DNA of 64,000 nucleotides from Annulohypoxylon bovei var. microspora (taxonomy: Eukaryota > Ascomycota > Sordariomycetes > Xylariales > Hypoxylaceae), in assembly GCA_022836615.1 (NCBI GenBank), contig MU405230.1, forward strand, positions 124,001 to 188,000, in the 5' to 3' direction. This document shows positions 35,988 to 45,624 of this stretch, piece after piece. The notes beneath the pieces were generated by a model. The model saw only the letters and a list, made by a program, of their open reading frames with translations. It was not told the DNA's origin and did not search any database. Each line of letters begins with the position of its first letter. Positions within the stretch are counted from its first letter, which is position 1. The translations under genes were made by a program, and so were the position numbers.

Positions 35988-36539
35988 TAGTGTTCGGAAT
36001 TTTAAAATACGTATATACAAAATACGTATTATACATGTATTAATACCATACAACCCTTCATTATACGTATAACGGATCGGAAAAACCTACCGGGACCCAC
36101 ATATAAAGGTCAATCATATATTACGTAAGGTTTTGTTTCTAAAAATAAAAGATAAGAGGTCCCACTCCGTTATCAGCAAGCATGGTCCACTTAATCATTA
36201 AAAGTTTACAACCAATTAATAAACTCCGGAAATGACCTAGCTCTTACCATTTTCCTTACAAAACGGTAAAGAAACCAATCAAATTATTAGAAATTATCAA
36301 AAACCCAATTAAAACATCATCAAGAAACCAATCAAAACAAAGAAAACTATCAAAAAACCAATCAGAATCAAAGAAGTCATCACCAATTAAGGTATGGTCC
36401 GTGCCGGGTCTTTGTATTTTCCGCATTATACTGCTTATACAGGTCAAAATAGTATTATAGTATGTGTATAACCGTATTATGCTTGTATGTATTCTAAATA
36501 CCGTATACATGGTCAAAATACGTATTTTGTAGAACCCTA
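35988..36539. mobile_element. hAT-type MITE with perfect 8-bp target duplication
   Basis: The element is flanked by CACTAACA at 35980-35987 and 36540-36547, an exact 8-bp duplication as made by hAT transposases. Its ends are TAGTGTTC and GAACCCTA, an inverted pair with one mismatch, and AAAATACGTAT pairs further inwards. The 552-bp body has no transposase; it holds repeated TACGTAT motifs and a cluster of ACCAATCA copies (36211-36385). A 109-codon minus frame over it is not credible as a gene. Confidence 0.85.
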
Positions 36540-36547
36540 CACTAACA

Positions 36548-37793
36548 CCTGGGCAAGCTCTCTTCAATATCAGGCCACTGCCCACATCTTGAAGAGGCTA
36601 CGGCAGCTCGGCTAGTAGGGAACTTCGAACTAATTAAGACCCTGCGATAATAATAAGCGTCAGATCCGTCTTGTGATCATGAACCAATAAGTACCGCGAA
36701 CCCTATAATAGTATAGGCTAGGAAAACCTAGCTTCTAAATCGCCCATTTTGAGAAATTGTCCGATTAGAACTAGAAAGGGCCAGTGACGTTGATGTTCAT
36801 TGATCTAGTCCAAATCCTGAAAGAGATTGACCGGTTCATCAAACGAGGTGAACGTCGGTCACAGAGCCGTTTGTTTCCTCGAGCGTAGAAACCCATCCAC
36901 GCAAGCCACGTTCGCTGAGATGCTGTACTTAACCCCTACATGGACTAGGTAATTCGATCGAGCTTGATAAACCAGTTAACAACCTGGAAATATGTATGTA
37001 GGTTGCAGATGTCGGCTGCAGTGCGACCCTAAGCTTTAATAGTCTGGTGGATCTCGGCGGTCGAGTTGATTGGCCCTTGCACTCTTGAAGTCGGAAGTAA
37101 AGGAGCTTGTACAAGCTTCAAGCTCGTTAAAGATGGGTCTGTGCCTCTTCCGCCTTTTCTTACGATCAAGTACAATATACCTACCTAGTACTGGCCATGA
37201 TGGAATCTGCACGTGTGAGCGGGGAAGTTGGCCGCGCAACAAGGGCATGTTACAGGAAGGGAGATTGGCATTGCTAGGGTGTCCATGCATATGGGATGTG
37301 GTAGAGTTGACAAAAAGAAAAAGAAAAAATCGATCATCTCAAGTATATGTGTATGATTCTGTACAAGTAGAGAAAAGAGCTGGCATCATCGGATGATCCT
37401 TTTATCTTGTGAGGGGGAGATGTACGAGTTGGAGATTCCTTGCGAACTTCTAAATCCGATCTCGTTATATTTACTCAACCGCAACACACCTCGGACCCCC
37501 CGTCTGTAATCTTAGAGTTCATCCGTAAAGTAGGTGAGCAATCCTGGTCGGCTTAGGTGTGCCTGGTTGTGTCGGTGACGGCAGGCTTCCGCTTTATTAT
37601 AGGTTTTGTCCGCTTGTGGACACCAAACTTCCGCGAAGAGTGTGTGAGAAAAGCCATCCTTCGCCCCCCACCCTACCTAGATACAGCTACTACCGACTGC
37701 CACCTCTTTATCGCGAGTAATATATGTGGTCGATGCCTTGCGCTTTAGAACGATAGAAACTTGGAAGTGTGGGTGACCGCGGGTCAACACACC
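36548..37793. other. Intergenic DNA and promoter of the RhoGAP gene
   Basis: Several overlapping short frames (36929-37396) on both strands lack any family signal. The last few hundred bases are the promoter and 5' leader of the downstream gene. Confidence 0.4.
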
Positions 37794-39905
37794 ATGGATT
37801 CTCAGTGGGTGCTCTCTCATCAAAATTTCTCAGAGCGCCTTTTTCGAGCTTCCGAAACACTAACTTGGATGATCGAAAGGTCTATCACAACCGACTGTAT
37901 TACCCTTAGCAATACAATTGCTAAGGCTAATACTGCTATTAATGGCTTCGTCCGGGAGGTCCGGGAGGCCCGGTCCGACGTAGATAACGTTTCGCGCGAG
38001 TTGCACTCGCTGCAAAGTGTTCTGGATCTCTTGAAGGAAGATGCTGGTCTATTCCCTCCGGAGCTGGCGGAACGCATTCCTGCTGTCATCGAACATTGTT
38101 CGAGCGTGGTAGACGAACTGGATACAAGTATATCCGCCTTTAACGACAGCGAACTGCCGAAGCAAGATAAAAGATCTCAATGGCTAGACACGGGGAGGAA
38201 AGAAATGGCGATGTTTAGAACCTCCCTAGAGGCTCATAAGGCTGTTCTTGGTCTGGCAATAGACTTGGTCGGAGCGTACGTACGACGTAGCCCACCAGCA
38301 AATTGGTGACTGACCAAAGTTAACAGGACTACAATCCGAGATGTTACCTCGGACATAGAACCTAATAAACGAAATACGATACAGAGATATCAGAATAGCG
38401 CCGATATCTTGGAGGACGTTTCGCGAATTCTAGTTGAGATGAGTCAACTCCGAATGCGGTTGCCAGGGGAGTTCGAGAAGAAAGAGGGCGAATTCAGCTT
38501 GTATGATTATATGACTTGTCTGATGTCGTTTGCCGAGAGAATCGTCAGCTGGAAGGAAAGCGAGCATGAGGCCGAACAGAGCGTTAAACATATCAACCGA
38601 GCCGTGAACCGAAGCTCAGGTCAGGGTGCTTTTGTGGGGGAGAGTGAGCTATTTGGGGCTTATGTTGGAGACCAACCTGATAGCGCGATCGAAATAACCG
38701 TCGAGCCCGCATTTAGGGCACTTAATGAAGCCCTAGACAACTCCGAAGCTGACAAAATCCCGACTATTGAAGAGTTGATGGCAAGTTTCGTAGGTGTTCC
38801 CAGCCGGGCACCGACTCCGCCGCCAAAAGATATCAAGAGACTTGAACTTGCTAGAAAACAGGCGGTATCTCCGTTCGAGGCTATGCCGGATTTTCCAACG
38901 AACCCTTATGGCGTCGTAACCGAGATTAGTTCCCAAGGCCGGCCAACAGAATCGGAGCCTTCCGTGATGAGCAAAAGTAGTAGGGGGTTCGGGAAGATAT
39001 TCGCGCCCTTCAAAAATGCCATCTCGGAGGGTAGACCTCATACACGGTCAACAAGTTCAAGTACCACATCAGATATGCAGCACCCAACTCCAATGATTCA
39101 AGCCAGCCTTGTAAGAAGGGGTAGCCATAGACTATCGGTATCTTTCAAAAAACTGCCAATGTGGAATTCGGAATTAATGGTGGACGAACCGGAAGGCCCA
39201 AATTCCAATACGGTCTTCGGCGTATCGCTTCAGAAAAGTATGCAAACTGCCAAGGGAACTTCCAAAACCCACCACTCGGGCAATGGCGGGTCGTCACGAA
39301 GGGACTTCCCTCTATGTATGCAGAAGTGTTGCTTCTTCTTGAAGCACGAAGGGGTCGAAGCACGGGATATCTTCGCCGAGCCGGGTGATAGTTATCGGGT
39401 ACAGAAGCTAAAGGAGATCTTCAGCAGTGCCCCAACATACGGCGAAGATATCAACTGGAATAACTTCGGTGTATATGATGCTGCCGACCTCATCCTACTT
39501 TACCTCTCGCAGCTCCCTAAGCCACTGATCTCAGAAACCGCCGCCAAGCGATGGATTGCCTTTTCGAGGCAAGCTACGCTCTCTGGCTCTCACGCAACGC
39601 GGCTTGACCAGTGTATCGATTTCTGGGAAGAAGCTCTCGGCTGTCTTCGAGGACCGAGCCGCACTTTGTTCAAGTTGTTGCTCAATCTTTGGGCCGATAT
39701 CGCCCAGGCAGAAGAAAAGAACGACATGACGGCTGAACGACTAGCTGGCGTCCTTATAAAACCTCTCATGCATATCTCGTCCGGGAAATATGAGACGGAT
39801 TACATGTTGTCGCTTGCTTTTCTTATTCGGAAGAGAGCAGAGTACACTGACATGTTAAAGCAAGACCAGAAGGAGGTTCGGCGGATTAGCAGAGCAGCGT
39901 GGTGA
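37794..39905 (+). CDS. Fungal N-terminal-domain protein with degenerate RhoGAP domain
   Basis: Join 37794-38275, 38327-39905; 686 residues. The start is ACCATGG. The intron has donor GTACGT, CTGAC branch and AACAG acceptor, and splicing restores one frame. Residues about 15-160 are helical (NTIAKANTAINGFVREVREA, DVDNVSRELHSLQSVLDLL) and resemble the fungal STAND/PigL-type N-terminal domain. Residues about 458-663 have the RhoGAP fold of fungal GAPs: FGVSLQKSM, FPLCMQKCCFFLKHEGVEA, YDAADLILLYLSQLPKPLI and NDMTAERLAGVLIKPLM. The arginine finger expected in G(I/L)FR(V/L)SG is absent; the sequence is DIFAEPGD (508-515), with Ala511 at the arginine position. It may bind a Rho-family GTPase without stimulating hydrolysis. 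That is inference. Confidence 0.8.
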
Positions 39906-41375
39906 CGAGGCAGTGACTTTATCACTCCTTGCGTTTCATGATACTCAACTCATTATACTCCCCTAACGGATCACGTACTCAACATTGAATATTTCGCATA
40001 CGAAGATACCCGGCGCATTTTCTCATCTGAAGTCGCCCCGTCTATTTCATTTTATTTTTTTCTTGTTCTTCATTTATTTTGCCGAAGTTGAAGCAGGGCC
40101 TTCGTGAGGTCGGCCGAATTACATAATTACCTACATGTAGGTATTGAAGAGGTTGAAGAGATATTAACCGCGGCAATGGATAGGCTAGGCGGTGGAGACG
40201 CGCATTGGTTAGGAGCATAAGAGGCTGGGATGATGCACGACGGGACGTATGGACGTATGGTATTGACCGCTATTGAAGTTAGCAAGCAGCACAAATTTTT
40301 ACTCTGCATGTCGGCGAGACGCTTCTCATGTAACAATGTATTGTGGGTTTGCTGGATTTCAAATGTTTGTCGACGATACCAAACCAATCATAAAGACGCT
40401 GTAGTCTCAACGTTGTGTTTTCATGACAATGACAATGACATGAAGTAATATGCCTTTGCTTTGATATAAAGGCAGTAAAACACTTATCTAGGCATACTAG
40501 GTAATATGTAAATCACCTTATATAGGTAGGAATCGATTATGAACTGAAGAGATTGTTGACTCGACGTAATATTCTTAAGAAATGAAGGCATTGCCTAACC
40601 ATACTGCATAGCATCTAGGTTGTGGTGTTGATCATCGAAGTTAAGAAGCAATGATCGAAACATTTGATCGTTTAAAAACGTAACTATGTCCACCATGCAC
40701 GTGTATGCATATATTACATACATGTTATGTTCTAATATCTTCGTTGTATAATCCGAGTATATCTAGGGCTAACATATCGAGGTAGGGCTATGATCCTTAA
40801 GTGGTGGAGTCGCTAAAACATTGTGCCCAAATCCACTGAACAAACTGTAATTACGGAGGCTGGTCAGTTAGGTAAGGCCGATTGACGGCTAAAAACGCGC
40901 TGCAGCAAGTTAAATTCACTGGATGAAGCAACCGCGACTGAAGGTGGTTTAGGTAATATGTAATATGGGATGAGGAGAAACCGCGTCGAACGCTCTTGCC
41001 CAGACAATCATAGTGAGAAGAGTGGAGCCTGCATACCGAAATTCTTAAGGAACAATTGAGAAACGCTGGGACCCAGCCGCGAACTCTTCTCACTCTTCTT
41101 TTTATCTGGTCTCTTTTTACCAGACCAGGCCAAATCAAAGAGGCCCGACCAATTCTCAGACCTTGAATTAAAAAAAGACAGGAGAGATGCAATCATTACT
41201 TTTCCACTTTATTTACTTTTTATGAAATTTGTTTCCTCGACACAATTTGCAGGCGCAAAAAACTAAGAATTACACCAGCCTGCATACCTACTAAGGTACA
41301 TAGTTCGGACACGGAGTTCAACTGTGTAAGTGGAGAGGAGGGAAAATCTAGCTAAAAAAAAAGAGCGTGTACTGA
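39906..41375. other. Intergenic DNA, no supported gene
   Basis: Minus-strand frames at 40851-41196 and 41263-41454 overlap each other in different frames and match nothing known. TACCTACATGTAGGTA (about 40128-40143) is a perfect short palindrome. Confidence 0.45.
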
Positions 41376-41411
41376 ACGCGCACCGCGAATCCAAGTCTCG
41401 ACTAAGACGCG
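41376..41411. promoter_or_regulatory. Pair of ACGCG boxes (MBF-type) upstream of the FHA gene
   Basis: ACGCG occurs at 41376-41380 and 41407-41411, both in the form ACGCGCA, 181-216 bp upstream of the start codon. ACGCG is the core of the MluI cell-cycle box bound by MBF/SBF-type factors, and yeast TOS4 is a G1/S target. Function here is inferred from position and downstream gene identity. Confidence 0.5.
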
Positions 41412-41591
41412 CAGAGAGCCCACACCTTTTTTGACAGGGCGTACTGTGATACAACCAATCTTCTCAAATCTCTCAACCTTTTTTCTCTAATCCCTCCTTT
41501 AAACATTTTAAACATCACGTCACTCCCTCTCTATCACTTTATGCGTGTGTATCTTTTTCTTTTTCTTTGATGTGCCTCTTGGCCATTCATC

Positions 41592-43181
41592 ATGAATTCT
41601 TCGCCCGTCAAGAAGATGGATAGGGCCAACGCAGAGGAGCCCTCGTTGCCCCCTGCATCTACCTCTTCCACCTCTAGCATAGCTGGAATGAAGCGACCTG
41701 CACCATCTTTACTTCCACCATTTGAACCACTTTCATCCTCACCTGGTTTCCCAAGACCATTGAAGAGACAGGCTCGAGATAGGCCCATCAATTCGAGTGC
41801 CTTCCTCAAGTATCCCACCCCTGTCCCAACCTCGAGTACCGGTATCTTGTCATCGTCTCCTCCACGCGTCCAACCATCCAGGCCTGGACTTCAACGTACG
41901 CAATCATCCGTGTCGGAACGAGCACCCTTATCCGCGGTACCGTCCGTCGAGCTCAATGAGAATGGCGAGATGCTATTGATGGGCCGGTCGAGCAGCTCAG
42001 CTCATCATGTCCTTTCCACCAACCATCTCGTCTCTCGCGTCCATGTCAAGGCACGATATATCCCATCCTTGGACCCGTTCCAACCGAACAAGGTAGAGAT
42101 CATTTGTAATGGCTGGAATGGAATAAAACTGCATTGCCAGGGACGAACATGGGAGTTATCAAAAGGGGATACATTCACTTCGGAAACCGAGACCGAGATC
42201 ATGGTGGACGTGCAGGATGCAAGAGTCATGGTTCGGTGGCCTAAGAGGGAACGTCGTGACTCCATCGCAAACCTATCAGACTCATCATGGGATGAGTCGC
42301 CGCGCTCCAGATCCCGTCGTAACGGCTCTGTAGACTTCCTGCAGTCGAGTCCCCTCCGACGAGAAGCGCGTATCCGCTCACCCGAATCACCGAGCCCGGC
42401 AACACGTAATCTGTCAAACAACGTCAACTTGCTTCTAGACGACGACCTAAGCGAGCCTGTGCAAATATATGAGGATGCGAGTGGAGACGAGCAGGAGCTT
42501 CCTGCGCCTGCTGCCGATGTGGATGTGTCGTTTGCCCAAACTGAGATCACCAATAGCTTCTCCAGTGATCTAAGTGATCCCGGCGACGACGACCTTGATG
42601 AGGAGAATGATCCCATCGTACACTCTTTCGGCCCCTTTGGAGCCAACCTCTCTAATCGTCTAGCTGCCTTCACGGCAGAATCTCCTAAGCAGTCACCCAA
42701 ACAGTCACGTAGTGGACTTTCTGGTGATACAACAGCGAAGCCGTCGGCAGAACCCGAAGAGACCATTAGCAGCAATGTCGACGTAGCTGCTGTCAGAAAC
42801 CATGTCGTCAACCAGTTGGCGTTTTCCAGATTATCGTCGACCCCCCTATCCGCCATTATGAACAATTTGCCTGCCGAAGAAAAGAAGGACTTGACGAAGC
42901 CTGCATTGAATCAGATTATCGCCGAAACCTCTTGCATTGGCGTTATCGCTCGCCAGGGAAAGGATGCGGCCGGTAAACCTCTCGAGAGCGAATACTACTA
43001 CATCCCTGAGCATGATAACGATGAATCACGCCGGGTTGCCGTGACGGACGGCTTACGAAAGCCGAGTTTGAGAGCTTGCAGAAAGCAACACAAGGTAATG
43101 GTTTATCCACGATTCATTTGTAGACTTGAGATATTAACTTGTAGTTAGCAATATTACTGGAAGCGGCCAAAGACTCCCTAG
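41592..43181 (+). CDS. TOS4: FHA-domain protein, Tos4/Plm2-like
   Basis: Join 41592-43094, 43149-43181; 511 residues. The 54-bp intron is placed so the protein ends HKQYYWKRPKTP, the aromatic C-terminal block seen in fungal relatives. An FHA domain occupies about residues 125-220: LLMGRSSSS, then HLVSRVHVKA (Gly-Arg and Ser-Arg-x-His phosphothreonine-binding residues), then ICNGWNGIKL. The N-terminus is Ser/Pro-rich with SPVKK and SSSP sites suited to CDK phosphorylation. An acidic middle part (DDDLSE, DPGDDDLDEEND) and a helical C-terminal region (about 395-500) follow. Tos4 is a nuclear chromatin-associated protein of the G1/S and DNA-damage response. Two ACGCG boxes lie upstream. Confidence 0.82.
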
Positions 43182-44126
43182 ATCCCGAAGCAGCCGGCTG
43201 CTAAGATTCGTGTCCGGTCCCATAAATTCGGTCATTCTCATAATTCCCTATGACGAGGTTATTCTTCCTCGTAGACGGTGCTACCTTTTCTTTTTTCATC
43301 GCTTGTGGCATTGGCGATTGATCGCGTTAGCATCATCACCGATCCGTGCATAGCCGGTGGCGTTGGTTTGTCTTTTCCATTGTGAAATTTTCGGTCGGAG
43401 TTGAGGATGATCCAATGATATCCTATTGCATCGTCTCGAGGTAGAGGTAGAGGTGGAGGTGGAGGTGGTATGTTGAGGAAAATCCAGGTGGGAGAAAGTG
43501 ATGGATGGATGTCCTGCAGCACACCGATTGCTGCATGGCAAAAGATATGGGGAAGAAGGTTGGGGAAGAACACCGAGATTGTACAAGTCGAAGTTGCTAC
43601 ATAAAAGAATAATGGAAAAGTTCGCGCCTCCTTTACGTTTGATAGGCTGGCCGAGCACAGCTATTTTTGGTACTACTGAGTGTGATGTCGTATGGATGGT
43701 GTATGATGTATGGCGTATGAAAGCACGTAGTTGAAGTTGAAGTTGTGAGTGCTTTGATGATGTGAACTATGATGTGAATGATGACTAACTTAAGTTTAAT
43801 GGAACGTTGAGGCACCGATAAGGCTTTATCAGTTGGAGCTACCCCGCATTTCGACTTAAGCTTCAATGTTGCCTCCAAGGTTCCACTTTCAATAACTGGT
43901 GATCGACGCTGCGCATGTCGTATGCTTCATCGCGATCTAGACTGTCCGTCATTTAGAGCGAACATTCCAGGTTAACTGTCACACTTATAAAGACCCTGAG
44001 GTTTCACCAATTCTTTATTTTCTTGTTTTATCTATCTGACTTATTCAACTTAAAACAATTACATACCTACCTAGTACATATATTATTATTATTATTATTA
44101 TACTCCTAAGTACTACATTACCTTCG
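43182..44126. other. Intergenic DNA with simple repeats
   Basis: Contains a GAGGTA/GAGGTG hexamer tract (about 43438-43469) and an ATT trinucleotide run (about 44080-44101) close to the next start codon. Minus-strand frames here are low-complexity readings of these tracts. Confidence 0.5.
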
Positions 44127-44426
44127 ATGATGTCGCCACAGATTGACATCCCTAACTTTCCTTCCACAACTCCATCGGGGCCCACAAGTCCCCATCATGA
44201 GAAGGATGCCGTACGAGCCATGAGCCGGACTAACAGCTGGCAACCATCTCTCGCTCGTAGACAGAGTGTAAGTATATACCCTTTGCCTATCTTTTACGTA
44301 GATATTCAAAAATTACTGACTCCAAATTTAACCAACTAGTACCACCAAGAAGATCAGAAACATGCGCTGCAGATGAGTGGCGTGCAGGATATCAAGGAGT
44401 GCCCCGGGTTCACCGAGCGCAAGTAA
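44127..44426 (+). CDS. Small conserved-looking fungal protein, 75 residues
   Basis: Join 44127-44267, 44340-44426, with a 72-bp GTAAGT...CTAG intron; splicing gives 75 codons (ATG ATG, so Met2 at 44130 is equally possible). The N-terminal half is Pro/Ser-rich (TPSGPTSPHH) and the exon junction produces LARRQSYHQEDQKHALQM, followed by KECPGFTERK at the C-terminus. The RRQS-(Y/W)-x-x-ED-x-K-H ... GFTE arrangement looks like a short family I have seen in Sordariomycetes, but I cannot name a function. RRQS is a good basophilic-kinase site. Confidence 0.7.
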
Positions 44427-45624
44427 ATTGTCCACCGGTCTACAAACTACCTACCTACCCACCTCATTACGAAACCCTAGCCTGGGGATTGCAGCTCGAT
44501 TCGTGAGCTTGCTTGTGTTTTTATAATATTAATGTTTGGGCACACGGGATTGTTTCTACAAGCAACGTAATGGACTTCATTGTATTCGGAAGAGCAGGAT
44601 GTACGAGTACACACACACACACATGCATGCATAGGCTGAAATAAATCGCATGCTGTCCGGGTTGGTGGAGGTCTTGGAGTTCGGGCTAGAAAAGGGGGCA
44701 AATTGATCTTGTGACCCCAGCTGAACGAGCTAGCTAACGATGCGGGCTCTGCGTACGTGCTCTACGTACATACATACATATACATACATGCATACGGAGC
44801 GGTCGGGAAGGAATGGGAAAGGCAACAACAGGAAAACACACCAACCTGGGTCCTCGGATGATTGTATGACAATAACTATTAGGTACCTAATATTTACAAG
44901 TATACGTGATTATGCGATCCGCGAACGCCGAAAGCCGTTTGGTTGATATATATCGTATAGCTGCACCAGTCAGGTTCGAAATATGTAATAGGAACATAAA
45001 TTCGCCCAGGTCTTCTGATTATCTCTCAATAGCCAGATGTTTCTTGATAAGCCTTTGCATCAAGCAACCCAATTCTGATGTTGAGCCATATCATCTTCAT
45101 TTCTAAACTTGTAAGCCGAGGTATAAAGGTGGACTTGCCGGGCCAAAATGTCCGTCTCTCCAATAATATGACACATCCATACCTACCCTACTACTTTAGA
45201 TACATACATTAGTCTACAGTTGAGACGCTTAAACTGAAGGAATACTACTGAGACTTTTGTTTTTATGGGTTATTATCATGAAAAGGGGCACAAAGCCTCT
45301 CCATTCCCAAATCTACACATCACATCCTAAGCAAACTAACAACGTATAATAGAGAAGGGGTAGTTAGTAATACGCCTAGCATATAAACATACTGTACAAC
45401 AAAGCAGAGTAGCAATGATTGTAATATCGACGCCCCCAAAGAGCGTCGCCAAGTCCCGAACCCGGTTACCTACAAAAGCAAGCAAAAGCACAAGCACGGT
45501 GGTAATGCCATACTAACACCCAAGACTCCCAAATGTCGTGTCATCCATCCAGTAGCTCATGCCTAACACGACGTAGCCGTCGACCCCCCAATTCACCTAT
45601 CCACCATAATAGATATCACCGTCA
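44427..45624. other. Intergenic DNA with CA and CATA simple repeats
   Basis: An AC dinucleotide run is at about 44609-44622 and CATA repeats at about 44767-44790. No credible gene was found. It contains the 3' flank of the minus-strand gene that follows. Confidence 0.45.

Noticed and set aside
40851..41454. Several minus-strand frames upstream of the FHA gene
   Set aside because: They overlap each other in different frames, lack recognisable domains and lie in the promoter region.
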